Assembly: GCF_018614035.1 (NCBI RefSeq)
Contig: NZ_JAGGPA010000036.1
Location: 1-64,000 of the forward strand
Reading direction: 5' to 3'
Source: Streptomyces sp. ISL-96
GTDB lineage: Bacteria; Actinomycetota; Actinomycetes; Streptomycetales; Streptomycetaceae
Length of the DNA stretch: 64,000 nt
Under the pieces are notes generated by a model that was not told the DNA's origin, searched no databases, and saw only the letters and a program-made list of their open reading frames with translations. A program made the position numbers and the translations under genes. This document shows, piece after piece, positions 35,215-44,224 of this stretch (the stretch's first letter is position 1; each line of letters starts with the position of its first letter).

Positions 35215-35226
35215 CCGTTGAGCCGG

Positions 35227-36102
35227 TCAGCCGTAGGCGAGGGCCTGTACGCGGTCGAGGGCACCGTTGAACTTGTTGTGGTCGCCGACTATCGGGCCTG
35301 TGGAGGTGTACTGCCACATGGTCTGTACGCCCCAGCCGGCCGGGAGTTCTCCCACGGTCGTGTTGTACCGGGCGATCCACAGCGGGTTGACGGAACCGAA
35401 GCCGGCGTAGTTGCCGGTGCAGGTCTTCCACCAGCTGGTCGCCGTGTAGATGACGGCGTCACGGCCGGTGCGGGCCTTGTAGGTGTTGAGGAAGTCGCGG
35501 ATCCAGGCGACCATCCCGCTCTGCGTCTTGCCGTAGCACTGCGCGCCGTAGGGGTTCCACTCGATGTCGAGCGCACCGGGCAGCGTCCGCCCGTCGCGCG
35601 ACCAGCCGCCGCCGTTGTCGACGAAGTAGTTGGCCTGGTTGGCGCCGGTGGAGTCGTCCGGTGTCGCGAAGTGGTACGCGCCGCGGATCATGCCGACGTT
35701 GTACGAGCCGTTGTACTGCTGCCCGAAGTAGGGGTTTTTGTAGTAGGTCCCCTCGGTGGCCTTCACGTAGGCCCACTTCACGCCGCTCGTCCACAGGGAC
35801 GCCCAGTTGACGTTGCCCTGGTGGCTGCTGACGTCCACGCCCTCGGTCTGGGTGACACGGGTGTCGCGCGGCAGGCCGCCCTGTCCGTCGTGCTTGATGA
35901 CGCCCATGCCCATGTGGGCGGAGCCAGGTTCAGGCTTCTTGGCGGCGGCGGCGGTGGCGGTGGTGCCGGTGGTGCCGGCGCCGGTGGCGGTGGCCGCACC
36001 CGGCAGGGTCACGACGAGAGCGAGCGCGGAGAGGATGGAGAGGAGAATCCCGGCCGCCGCGGTGTGCGGGCGGCGGGCCGTTCCGGATCTGTGCACGGGC
36101 AT
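35227..36102 (-). CDS. secreted GH25 lysozyme (N-acetylmuramidase)
   Basis: A 291-residue secreted muramidase that cleaves peptidoglycan. A signal peptide of about 40 residues (hydrophobic stretch LLSILSALALVVTLPGAATA) is followed by a short Thr/Ala linker and the GH25 barrel. Catalytic-site motifs are readable: TEGVDVSSHQGNVNW at the first strand, GAYHFATPDDS, and the DxE pair in LPGALDIEWNPYG. The ATG at 36102 follows GGAGGCACGCA. The protein is close to the classical Streptomyces muramidases in length and has no cell-wall-binding repeat. It is divergent from a MarR regulator. Confidence 0.93.
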   Translation of the reverse strand: MPVHRSGTARRPHTAAAGILLSILSALALVVTLPGAATATGAGTTGTTATAAAAKKPEPGSAHMGMGVIKHDGQGGLPRDTRVTQTEGVDVSSHQGNVNWASLWTSGVKWAYVKATEGTYYKNPYFGQQYNGSYNVGMIRGAYHFATPDDSTGANQANYFVDNGGGWSRDGRTLPGALDIEWNPYGAQCYGKTQSGMVAWIRDFLNTYKARTGRDAVIYTATSWWKTCTGNYAGFGSVNPLWIARYNTTVGELPAGWGVQTMWQYTSTGPIVGDHNKFNGALDRVQALAYG

Positions 36103-36322
36103 TGCGTGCCTCCGAAAGGCTCGGTGGGGGATACAGAACAGGCCTGGGGCGACCTGTCGACAAAGCCACTGGTGTGGACATGTCATGCATGAAGCTACGC
36201 ACGTAGACAGCGGGTGCGGAAGAGGGGCCGGGTGCCGCCGTTGGTCTACTCCTGCGAAATACTGACCGAGCTGCGGCAATGGCCACTGGTGAAAGAAAAC
36301 TTCAGGGTGAGGAAAGCGCGCA

Positions 36323-36817
36323 ATGAGTTCTGACGTGCACGGAAACGGAAGAGCGGATGACGGGCGCACGCCGGAGGCGAGTGGTGTGGACCACGAATTC
36401 CTCGCCCTGGAAAGAGAATTGGCGCTCTTTCTGCGCCGGGCCCGCGCGTCCTCCGGCGACATGGCCCGTGAGGTCCACCCGGATCTGGAGCCGGCGGCGT
36501 ACGGGCTGCTCGTACGGCTCGACGAGGTGGACCGGCAGCGGGCCACGGAACTGGCCGCGTGGTTCGGTGTGGGCAAGGCGACGATGAGCCGGCAGCTGCG
36601 GGCCCTGGAGAGCCTCGGGCTGGTCACGCGCGAGCCGGACCCCGCCGACGGCCGGGCCTCGCTGGTCGCCCTCACCGATGAGGGGCGCGCTCGCTTCCGG
36701 CGGGTACGGGATGCGCGGCGCGCCCGGTACGTACGCAAGCTGGCCGGCTGGGACCGGGCGGAGGTGGCGGAACTGGCGCGGCTGCTGCGCCAGTTGAACG
36801 AGCGGGCGGAGGGGTAG
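36323..36817 (+). CDS. MarR-family transcriptional regulator
   Basis: A 164-residue winged-helix regulator. The DNA-binding core is RATELAAWFGVGKATMSRQLR, and the wing is the following LVTREPDPADGRASLVALTDEG. Flanking helices form the dimer interface. It is divergent from the GH25 lysozyme gene over a 220-bp gap, so it may control that gene or itself. No ligand can be predicted. Confidence 0.92.
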   Translation: MSSDVHGNGRADDGRTPEASGVDHEFLALERELALFLRRARASSGDMAREVHPDLEPAAYGLLVRLDEVDRQRATELAAWFGVGKATMSRQLRALESLGLVTREPDPADGRASLVALTDEGRARFRRVRDARRARYVRKLAGWDRAEVAELARLLRQLNERAEG

Positions 36818-36892
36818 CCGCTGGGGTGCGGGTGGCCGCCGCGCGGGGCCTTTCCCCGACCCACCCCTTCCCGAAACGTGCGCAGCGCCCCC

Positions 36893-37675
36893 TCACACCT
36901 CGGCGAAAATCACCGCCGCGTCGTCATGGCGCTTCCAGCGGCGCACCAGTGGCGTGGTCGCCTCCTCGCGCTCCAGCGCCCGCACGCGGTCGATCAGGCC
37001 CTGCGCGCCCTCCTTGCGCAGTACGCCCACGCACTCCGCCCAGTCCCCCGCGCCGAACATGTCCACCCACCGCGTCACCCCGTCGCTCAGCGCCGCCAGC
37101 GCCCGCACCTTCGCCCGCGCGGTCACCCCCGTCACCGCCCGCGCCGCCACCGCCGGATCCGCGGCGGCCGTGAAGAAACCGCCCTCGGTGTTGCGCAGGG
37201 CGTCGGTCGCGGCGAGCGAGGACAGCACTTCCGGGGGGACGAGGTCGAGGCGGTCGTCGAGCACCGCGCGCACCGTGCCGTCCGGGGACTCCAGCAGCAG
37301 TGCCGAGTCCGAGAGCACCAGGTGTTCGATCTCGTCGGCTCCCCAGCGCGCCAGGACCACCGTTGCCTGGGGTGTGCGGACGTGAGAAAGGTCACACGTG
37401 TCGCGGTGGGCATCGGCGGTGCGCCGAATTGCCTCCGCCAGGACCTCGGCAAGGGTCAAATCCCGCCGCGAAGCGGACAATTCAATCAGGGCGCCACCGA
37501 GCCCCGCCGTGAACCAGGGCACCGAATGCCGGCACCCGTAGTCGCCCGCCGGAGGCGTCACGCCGTCCAGCAGAACGAGCGCCCCACCCTGGCCGGCGGC
37601 AGGCAGAGCGACAGACGCCCAGTCCTCGTTGGGGCGTTCGGGATCGCCGGGGGTCGTGGCCAGTTCGAAGCGCAT
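36893..37675 (-). CDS. PP2C-like protein phosphatase
   Basis: A 260-residue metal-dependent Ser/Thr phosphatase-like protein. Recognisable PPM motifs are PNEDW near the N-terminus, LVLLDGVTPP, LAALSDGVTR and the C-terminal RHDDAAVIFAEV, which together supply the metal-binding Asp residues. There is no sensor or membrane domain. The ATG at 37675 begins MRFELATTPGD; the long in-frame extension upstream was rejected as intergenic. It is divergent from the conservon cvnA gene. Confidence 0.85.
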   Translation of the reverse strand: MRFELATTPGDPERPNEDWASVALPAAGQGGALVLLDGVTPPAGDYGCRHSVPWFTAGLGGALIELSASRRDLTLAEVLAEAIRRTADAHRDTCDLSHVRTPQATVVLARWGADEIEHLVLSDSALLLESPDGTVRAVLDDRLDLVPPEVLSSLAATDALRNTEGGFFTAAADPAVAARAVTGVTARAKVRALAALSDGVTRWVDMFGAGDWAECVGVLRKEGAQGLIDRVRALEREEATTPLVRRWKRHDDAAVIFAEV

Positions 37676-37902
37676 GCGGCCAAGTCTGCCTGAGGGCGTG
37701 GAAAGGCCGCCGGGTGCCGCCCGATGGCTTCCCTGCTGCGCCCAATTGGCCCGTACCAGCAGGTCGGAGACGGGTTTATGGGCGGAATGACACACTCCGC
37801 GAAGCTGCGGGGGCGCATCTTGCCAAAGGCCGGGCGGAACTTCCAACCGGCACTCCGCGCGCCCGTGAGATGAACGGGATCGAGAGTTGTTCGCCAACTC
37901 GT

Positions 37903-37917
37903 GAGTGATGTTCACTC
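37903..37917. promoter_or_regulatory. BldD-like inverted repeat upstream of the conservon
   Basis: GAGTGA-TGT-TCACTC is a perfect six-base dyad in the 340-bp gap between the phosphatase and cvnA genes. It fits the BldD consensus AGTGA-Nm-TCACC except for the last base. The identification rests on sequence only. Confidence 0.4.
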
Positions 37918-38015
37918 GTTCGGGTGGCGGAGCGCGTGCTGCGCGCCTTCTTCCCAAAAGCACTGGAATGGTCTGAAGCCATTCGAGCCGTTAGCTGGGG
38001 TGGTGCGGGGCGCTC

Positions 38016-40919
38016 TTGAGTGACCGGTCGTCACCTCGGCCACGTGAGCAGACGAGTCAAGCAAGAATGCGAGCACCGGTGCAGAAAAAGCGGCCTCGGG
38101 GCGATAGCGGTAATGGCGAGCGGACCGAACGCACCGTACGGGTACGCAGTCGGCTGGTCGCCGGCGTGGCCCTCGTCGGCGTCACCGTCCTCGCCGCCGG
38201 TACGCCCGCCATCCTCAGCGCCTCCTCCGAACTCTCCGAATCCCAGCGCCTGGTCACCCTCGCCGAACTGAACCGGCAGGCAGTCACCCTCGCCCACTCC
38301 CTCGCCGACGAACGCGACGACGTCACCGCGTACATCGCGGCCGGACGCGGCGGCAGCGACAGCACAGGTGGCGAAGCCGACGGCAAGGGCGACGGCAAGG
38401 GCGCCGCGGGGCTCTCGGAGAGCCGCAGCGCCCGCGTCGACCGCCAGATGGACGAGATCGAGCTCGCGGCCCCCGCCGGCCTGCGCCGCGACCTCGCCAG
38501 GATCCCCGGCATCCGCAGGGACGCCCTCAGCGGCGAGGGCACCGCCCTGGAGGCCCACAAGGCGTACAGCGGGGCGATCGAGAAGCTCCAGGACCTCGCC
38601 GACGAGCTCGCCGACAAGACGCCCCCGCGCGCCGCCGAGGCCACCCGCGCGCCCGCCGCGCTCGGCCAGGCCGTCGAGCAGGCCGCCGCGACCCGCGGCC
38701 TGCTGCTCGCCGCGCTGTCCGTGCCGCGCGAGAACACCGGCAACCGCATCGACCCCATCACCGGACTCCTCGTCCCCGCCGGGGAAGATCCGAACTCCGA
38801 GAGCGTCCGGACCCGCAACGCCCTCAGCGCCGCGGCCCAGCAGTCGCGCGTACGCGAACTCGCCGCGCTCGCGGACTTCGACCAGGCGGCCGGGCACGCC
38901 GCCCGCGAGTCCCTCAAGACCACCGTCACGGGACCCGACGTCAAGACGGCCGAGCAGTTCCTCACGAACCTCACCGACCAGCCCCAGCTTTCCGACGCCG
39001 ATCTCAGCACCGACCGCGCCAAGGCCGAGGCCGCACTGTCGGCCCGTATCAACCTGATGCGCGGCGTCGAGTCCTCCATCGGCTCGGCTCAGGTCGCCCG
39101 CCTCTCCCAGCTGCGCGACGACGACGTCACCGCGCTGGAGATCCGGATCGCCTTGGCCGGCGCCTGCCTGCTGTTCGCCGTCGGCGTCAGCACAGCCGTC
39201 GCCCGTACGCTCACCCGCCCGCTGGCCGTGCTGCGCCTGGGCGCGGCGAGGCTGGCCGCCGAACCGGAGGGCGACGCGGAGGCAGGAGGCGAGGCCGTCG
39301 AGCCGGTGCGCTTCACGGGCCGCAACGACGAGTTCGCCCAGGTCGTACGGTCCCTGAACACGCTGCACGGCCGGCTCGCCGAGGTCGGCGCCCGCGCGGA
39401 GAAGCTCGCCGGTGACCGTACGCACCTGATCGGCCAGCGCGAGACCCTCGCCACCCAGCGCGCCGAACTCCAGGAGCAGGTGGCCGAGGCCGCCGCGAAG
39501 CTTGAGCGCATGCGCCACACGGTCAACTCCACCTTCGTCAACCTCTCGCTGCGCACGCTCGGCGTCGTCGAGCGCCAGCTCGGCGTCATCGAGGCCCTGG
39601 AGGAGCGCGAGCAGGACCCGGAGCGCCTCGCGACCCTCTTCAAGCTCGACCACATGGCGACGGTCATGCGCCGCCACGGCGAGAACCTGCTGGTCCTGGC
39701 CGGTACGGAGCACGGGCAGGGGCAGCAGGCCCCGGTGCCGCTCGTCGACGTACTGCGCGCCGCCGTGAGTGAGATCGAGCGGTACGAGCGGGTGGCCATC
39801 CAGTCGGTCCCGCCGCACGCCCAGGTCGCGGGCTTCGCCGCCAACGACCTCAGCCACCTCCTCGCGGAACTCCTGGAGAACGCCACCTCGTTCTCCCCGC
39901 CGGACGCCAAGGTCGAGCTCTCCGGCTGGCTGCTGGAGAGCGGCGAGGTCATGCTCTCCGTCCAGGACGAGGGCATCGGCGTACCGCCGGACCGGCTCAC
40001 CGACCTGAACGCGCGGCTCGCCGATCCGGGTTCGTACGAGCCCGGCGACGGTACCGACGGCGGCATCGGCCTGCACGTGGCCGCGCTGCTGGCGGCACGG
40101 CACGGCGTACGGGTGACGCTGCGGGAGCAGAAGCAGGGCGGCATCGCCGCCGTCGTCGTACTGCCCGACGCGCTGCTGCCTTCCGCCCCGCCGACGGCCG
40201 CGCCGCCCGCGGTGCCGATGGCCGGAGACGCCCCCACGCTGAACCTCCCCGGTTCGGTCGCGGAGGCCAACTCCAACACGCTGCCCGGGCGCTCCGATGT
40301 GCCTCCTCCGGTGCTGGACCCGCTGGTGGCGGCGGCGGAGCGGACGATCCGCGAGGACGCGGAGCTCTCGGAGACCTCCGAGACCTCTGAGACCTCTGAG
40401 ACCTCTGAGACCTCTGGGACCTCCGAGCTCGATACGCCCGCCCCCGGCCCGTACGACATCGGCCCCGACACGCACGAGCGCGCCGCCGACGGGAACGCCG
40501 ACACCCCGGCCCCCGTCGACGAACCGACCTGGACGATGCGGCTGCCCCAGCAGGCCCCCGCGCCCCAAAGCGAGATGGACGCGGAGACGGCGGAAGCCGA
40601 CGACCACGACGCGCCCGCCCCGACAAAGGTCGAGCCGGTCACCGACAAGGGGCTGCCCAAGCGCACCCCCAAGGTCGTGCAGTCCGGCCCCGCCGAGCCC
40701 AACGAGCGCTCCGGCAGCGTCGACGCGGACGCCCTGCGGCGCCGGCTCGGCGGCTTCCACCAGGGCGCGATCAAGGGCCGCCGCGACGTAGAGGCAGAGA
40801 TCTCGGCCAACTCCGGGCCAGAGACATCGACAGAAGCAGAGACAAGAACAGAGACCGAAACCGATACCGATACCGATACAGATTCCAAGGGGGACACAGT
40901 TGAGGAGGCACGCAGTTGA
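38016..40919 (+). CDS. cvnA: conservon sensor histidine-kinase-like protein CvnA
   Basis: A 967-residue membrane protein. Two transmembrane segments (about 45-65 and 375-395) flank a helical extracytoplasmic domain of the nitrate-sensor type. A HAMP-like linker, a coiled coil and a dimerisation region (VNSTFVNLSLRTLGVVERQL) lead to the ATPase domain with HLLAELLENATSFSPP, QDEGIGVPP and GGIGLHVAALLA. The Pro/Ala-rich tail has a perfect run of ETS repeats (40368-40410) and a TD repeat near the C-terminus. The start is TTG at 38016 with a weak site; an ATG at 38067 is the alternative. It leads a cvnABCD operon that signals through a small GTPase. Confidence 0.88.
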   Translation: MSDRSSPRPREQTSQARMRAPVQKKRPRGDSGNGERTERTVRVRSRLVAGVALVGVTVLAAGTPAILSASSELSESQRLVTLAELNRQAVTLAHSLADERDDVTAYIAAGRGGSDSTGGEADGKGDGKGAAGLSESRSARVDRQMDEIELAAPAGLRRDLARIPGIRRDALSGEGTALEAHKAYSGAIEKLQDLADELADKTPPRAAEATRAPAALGQAVEQAAATRGLLLAALSVPRENTGNRIDPITGLLVPAGEDPNSESVRTRNALSAAAQQSRVRELAALADFDQAAGHAARESLKTTVTGPDVKTAEQFLTNLTDQPQLSDADLSTDRAKAEAALSARINLMRGVESSIGSAQVARLSQLRDDDVTALEIRIALAGACLLFAVGVSTAVARTLTRPLAVLRLGAARLAAEPEGDAEAGGEAVEPVRFTGRNDEFAQVVRSLNTLHGRLAEVGARAEKLAGDRTHLIGQRETLATQRAELQEQVAEAAAKLERMRHTVNSTFVNLSLRTLGVVERQLGVIEALEEREQDPERLATLFKLDHMATVMRRHGENLLVLAGTEHGQGQQAPVPLVDVLRAAVSEIERYERVAIQSVPPHAQVAGFAANDLSHLLAELLENATSFSPPDAKVELSGWLLESGEVMLSVQDEGIGVPPDRLTDLNARLADPGSYEPGDGTDGGIGLHVAALLAARHGVRVTLREQKQGGIAAVVVLPDALLPSAPPTAAPPAVPMAGDAPTLNLPGSVAEANSNTLPGRSDVPPPVLDPLVAAAERTIREDAELSETSETSETSETSETSGTSELDTPAPGPYDIGPDTHERAADGNADTPAPVDEPTWTMRLPQQAPAPQSEMDAETAEADDHDAPAPTKVEPVTDKGLPKRTPKVVQSGPAEPNERSGSVDADALRRRLGGFHQGAIKGRRDVEAEISANSGPETSTEAETRTETETDTDTDTDSKGDTVEEARS

Positions 40920-41401
40920 CTGCGTCCAGCACGTTCGGGCTGAGTAGCGAAGCCCGTAATCTCCATTGGCTGTTGAGCAACCTCGTCGACGAGGTACCGG
41001 GTCTCCTGTCGGTCGCCGTCGTGTCGTCCGACGGGCTGCTCCTCCTGTCCTCCGACCCGGAGCGGAACGCCGGACCGACCGCCCCCTCCGTCCGCCAGGA
41101 CGGCCCGAAGGGTTCGAGCGCCGACCTGGCGACCATCGTCTCGGGCCTCGCCAGCCTCACCCAGGGCGCGGCGAAGCTGATGGACGGCGGCGGCGTCAAG
41201 CAGACGATGATCGCGATGGAGTCGGGCAGCGTCTTCGTCATGGCGATCAGCGACGGCTCGCTGCTCGGCGTGCACGGTTCGCCGGACTGCGACATGAGCG
41301 TCGTGGCGTACCACATGGCGCTCTTCGTCGGCCGCGCCGGCCACGTCCTCACCCCCGAACTCCGCAGTGAGCTGCGCAAATCGTTGGAGAGCGCCCTGTG
41401 A
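40916..41401 (+). CDS. cvnB: conservon roadblock/LC7 protein CvnB
   Basis: A 161-residue roadblock/LC7-fold protein (LHWLLSNLVDEVPGLLSVAVVSSDGLLL at its start, MSVVAYHMALFVGRAG near its end). In conservons it is the GTPase-activating partner that sits between the sensor and the Ras-like GTPase at the membrane. It starts with TTG, overlapping the cvnA stop codon, after GAGGAGGCACGCAG, a strong site that decides the start. Stop and start of the next gene overlap. Confidence 0.93.
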   Translation: MTASSTFGLSSEARNLHWLLSNLVDEVPGLLSVAVVSSDGLLLLSSDPERNAGPTAPSVRQDGPKGSSADLATIVSGLASLTQGAAKLMDGGGVKQTMIAMESGSVFVMAISDGSLLGVHGSPDCDMSVVAYHMALFVGRAGHVLTPELRSELRKSLESAL

Positions 41402-41805
41402 CGCCGTCCACCACAGCCAAACTTCCGGTACGGGGCGACGGCCGCAGGCCCGCCCGCGTACGCCCGTACTCGCTCACCGGCGGCCGCACCCGCTTCACGC
41501 ACGTCCTGCTCGTCGAGACGTTCGTCGCGGCGATCGAAGCGTCCGAGGAGCGGCGCGAGCTGACCAACGGCGGCCTCCAGACGCGCGTCATGCCGGAGAT
41601 GCGGGCGATCGTCGAGCTGTGCCGCCGCATGCGTACGGTCGCGGAGATCTCCGCACTGCTGAAGATGCCGCTGGGCGTCGTCCGCGTGCTGCTCAGCGAC
41701 TTGGCCGACCAGGGAAAGATCCGTGTGTACGGGACCGGGCACGCGCCCGGCCAGCCGAACCGCGCGCTGCTCGAAAGGGTGCTGAGTGGACTCCGCCGTC
41801 TCTGA
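41398..41805 (+). CDS. cvnC: conservon DUF742 protein CvnC
   Basis: A 135-residue DUF742 protein, third gene of every conservon. It has the basic N-terminus RVRPYSLTGGRT followed by a winged-helix-like region (VVELCRRMRTVAEISALLKM and LGVVRVLLSDL, from the translated stretch around 41620-41700). The function is unclear; it may bind the GTPase or DNA. It starts with GTG overlapping the cvnB stop (GTGA) and runs 20 bp into cvnD. Confidence 0.92.
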   Translation: MTPSTTAKLPVRGDGRRPARVRPYSLTGGRTRFTHVLLVETFVAAIEASEERRELTNGGLQTRVMPEMRAIVELCRRMRTVAEISALLKMPLGVVRVLLSDLADQGKIRVYGTGHAPGQPNRALLERVLSGLRRL

Positions 41806-42481
41806 AACCGAGACCTTCCACGCCCGCGCCACCGGGCACACACCGCCGGTTCCGTCCCAGTCGCAGGTGCCCCTGCCGACCCTCCCGCCCGAGGCGGACG
41901 AGGGCGCCCGGGAATGGCAGACCGACCGCACCCGGGCCCCGATAGCCACCAAGATCGTGGTTGCCGGCGGCTTCGGCGTAGGCAAGACGACCTTCGTCGG
42001 CTCGGTCTCCGAGATCACCCCGCTCAAGACCGAGGCGGTGATGACCACCGCGAGCGAGGAGACGGACGATCTCACCGCGACGCCGGAGAAGACCCACACC
42101 ACCGTGGCGATGGACTTCGGCCGTGTCACGCTCGACGACGACCTCGTGCTGTACGTCTTCGGGACGCCCGGCCAGCAGCGCTTCTGGTTCATGTGGGACG
42201 ACCTGGTGCGCGGCGCGATCGGTGCGGTCGTCATGGCCGACACGCGCCGGCTGTCCGACTGCTTCCCGGCGCTCGACTACTTCGAGAGCTGCGGGCTGCC
42301 GTACATCGTTGCCGTGAACCACTTCGAGGGAACGGCGGCGTACGAGGCCGAGGACGTCAGGGAAGCCCTGACCGTGCCGCCGCACGTACCGGTCGTGATC
42401 ATGGACGCACGCAAGCGGATCACGGTGGTCGAGTCGCTGCTCGCCCTCGTCGGCCATGCGCTCGCTGTCACGCCCGAATAG
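41786..42481 (+). CDS. cvnD: conservon Ras-like GTPase CvnD
   Basis: A 231-residue small GTPase of the conservon type (ATP/GTP-binding). G1 is GGFGVGKTT, G2 lies around SEETDDLT, and G3 is FGTPGQQRF. The G4 position reads AVNHFEG instead of NKxD, normal for CvnD proteins. The 55-residue N-terminal extension is Pro-rich and variable. It overlaps cvnC by 20 bp and starts with GTG. It is the output of the CvnA-B-C module. Confidence 0.93.
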   Translation: MDSAVSETETFHARATGHTPPVPSQSQVPLPTLPPEADEGAREWQTDRTRAPIATKIVVAGGFGVGKTTFVGSVSEITPLKTEAVMTTASEETDDLTATPEKTHTTVAMDFGRVTLDDDLVLYVFGTPGQQRFWFMWDDLVRGAIGAVVMADTRRLSDCFPALDYFESCGLPYIVAVNHFEGTAAYEAEDVREALTVPPHVPVVIMDARKRITVVESLLALVGHALAVTPE

Positions 42482-42521
42482 CGCCGTACCCCCGAAATAG
42501 CTACTCAACGGAGAACCCGCC

Positions 42522-43757
42522 ATGCGGAAGATACTCATAGTCGGAGCCGGCCAGTCCGGTCTCCAGCTCGCCCTCGGACTCCAGACCCGCGGGTACGAGG
42601 TCACCCTGATGTCCAACCGCACGGCGGACGAGATCCGGTCGGGCCGGGTCATGTCGACGCAGTGCATGTTCCACACCGCCCTCCAGCACGAGCGCGACCT
42701 CCAGATCAACTTCTGGGAGTCGCAGGCGCCGAAGATCGAGGGCCTCGGCGTCTCGGTCGCGGCGCCGGACTCCTCCCGCGCGATCGACTGGGTCGGAAAG
42801 CTGGACGGTTACGCCCAGTCCGTCGACCAGCGCGTGAAGATGGCCGGCTGGATGGAGACGTTCGCGCAGCGCGGCGGGCAGCTCGTCATCCACGGGGCGG
42901 CGGTCTCCGACCTCGACTACTTCTCCCGTACGTACGACCTGGTCATGGTGTCGGCGGGCAAGGGCGAGCTCGTCTCGATGTTCGGCCGCGACGCGTCCCG
43001 TTCGCCGTACGACGCCCCGCAGCGTGCACTCGCTGTGGCGTACGTCCACGGGCTCGGCCCGCGCCCCGAGCACCCTGACTTCGAGGCGGTCCGCTGCAAC
43101 CTGGTGCCGGGCGTCGGCGAGCTCTTCGTCATGCCGACGCTCACCACTTCGGGCCGTGCGGACATCCTCTTCTGGGAGGGCATCCCGGGCGGCCCGTTGG
43201 ACGTGTTCAAGGGAGTGAAGGACCCCTCCGAGCACCTGTCCCTCACCCTGGAACTGATGGAGAAGTTCCTGCCGTGGGAGTACGCGCGCGCGACGAAGGT
43301 CGAACTGACCGACGCGAACGGCACGCTGGCCGGCCGGTACGCACCGACGGTGCGCAACCCGATCGGCCGGCTGCCGGGCGGGGGCCTCGTCCTCGGTGTC
43401 GCGGACGTGGTCGTCGCCAACGACCCGGTCACGGGCCAGGGCTCCAACTCCGCGTCGAAGTGCGCGGCGTCGTACCTCTCCTCCATCACGTCCCACGGCG
43501 ACAAGCCGTTCGACGAGGCGTGGATGCGCTCCACGTTCGACCGCTACTGGGACACCGCGCAGCACGTCACCAAGTGGACGAACGCGATGCTCGGCGTTCC
43601 GCCGGAGCACGTGCTGAACCTGATCGGTGCGGCAGGCGGCCTCCAGCCGGTGGCCGACCGCTTCGCGAACGGCTTCAACGACCCGTCGGACTTCGAAAAC
43701 TTCTTCTACGACCCGGAGAAGACGTCGGCGTACCTGTCCTCGGTCACTGGAGCATGA
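42522..43757 (+). CDS. styrene-monooxygenase-like FAD enzyme
   Basis: A 411-residue flavoprotein of the StyA type. The FAD-binding motif is ILIVGAGQSGLQLALGLQ, with the second FAD segment at GLVLGVADVVVANDPVTGQGSN. StyA proteins are two-component epoxidases that take FADH2 from a separate reductase; no StyB-like reductase gene is in the window. It begins 40 bp after cvnD with its own GGAG site and is probably in the same transcript. It is followed by a strong terminator. The substrate is unknown. Confidence 0.88.
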   Translation: MRKILIVGAGQSGLQLALGLQTRGYEVTLMSNRTADEIRSGRVMSTQCMFHTALQHERDLQINFWESQAPKIEGLGVSVAAPDSSRAIDWVGKLDGYAQSVDQRVKMAGWMETFAQRGGQLVIHGAAVSDLDYFSRTYDLVMVSAGKGELVSMFGRDASRSPYDAPQRALAVAYVHGLGPRPEHPDFEAVRCNLVPGVGELFVMPTLTTSGRADILFWEGIPGGPLDVFKGVKDPSEHLSLTLELMEKFLPWEYARATKVELTDANGTLAGRYAPTVRNPIGRLPGGGLVLGVADVVVANDPVTGQGSNSASKCAASYLSSITSHGDKPFDEAWMRSTFDRYWDTAQHVTKWTNAMLGVPPEHVLNLIGAAGGLQPVADRFANGFNDPSDFENFFYDPEKTSAYLSSVTGA

Positions 43758-43882
43758 CGGGCCTCTGAACAGCGGTCCAGCCGTTGTCGTTGGCGGTCGT
43801 AGCCGGTCCCTTTCGGACGCCCCGGAGACGGCCCGGCCGTGAGTGACTGGTGCCTGCCAACGTTGATGCCGAGCCGGATATG

Positions 43883-43916
43883 GAAGACCCCCAGCCCTGA
43901 TCGGCTGGGGGTCTTC
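43883..43916 (+). terminator. terminator after conservon and StyA-like gene
   Basis: GAAGACCCCCAGCC and GGCTGGGGGTCTTC form a perfect 14-bp stem around a six-base loop, followed by a CT-rich stretch. It marks the end of the conservon transcription unit and the left edge of the accessory stretch. Confidence 0.85.
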
Positions 43917-44179
43917 CTGCAGCAGGCATGGACGGTTTCGAACGGCTGGCATTTGCGTTGTGAGCCTGGCGACGACCGCCGACTTGTCCTGGCTCGCCAA
44001 TAGACGCACAGCGCTCCACGCTGATGTCCAGCCCGGGTTCTGGAGCAGGTGCTTAGAAGGGACTTGAGCGCCGTCACCTCATCGATCCTCTGACTGCGGA
44101 TTTGATTTGCCAGAGGGTGCGCTGGCCGTCGGATTCCGTGAAGCGCTGAGCCTGCCGGATCGACTGCGCGCACGCCCTC
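43917..44179. other. AT-richer spacer at the edge of an accessory stretch
   Basis: About 260 bp of lower GC than the flanks. No gene, tRNA or integrase remnant is recognisable. Leftward frames here do not resemble known proteins. Confidence 0.4.
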
Positions 44180-44215
44180 CTACCTAGGTAGACAGATACT
44201 CATCTACCTAGGTAG
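44180..44215 (+). promoter_or_regulatory. two identical palindromic operators of the PadR gene
   Basis: The perfect 12-base palindrome CTACCTAGGTAG occurs at 44180-44191 and 44204-44215, 24 bp apart, so the two sites are on nearly the same face of the helix. The second ends nine bases before the PadR start codon. This is a textbook autorepression arrangement for a dimeric regulator. Confidence 0.85.
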
Positions 44216-44224
44216 ATTGCAGCT

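Noticed and set aside
38031..40760. 909-codon leftward frame opposite cvnA
   Set aside because: Antisense shadow of a well-supported conservon gene.
43930..44180. tRNA or integrase attachment site at the left edge of the accessory stretch
   Set aside because: No cloverleaf, TTCGA-type arm with matching stem or direct repeat with the other edge could be found.
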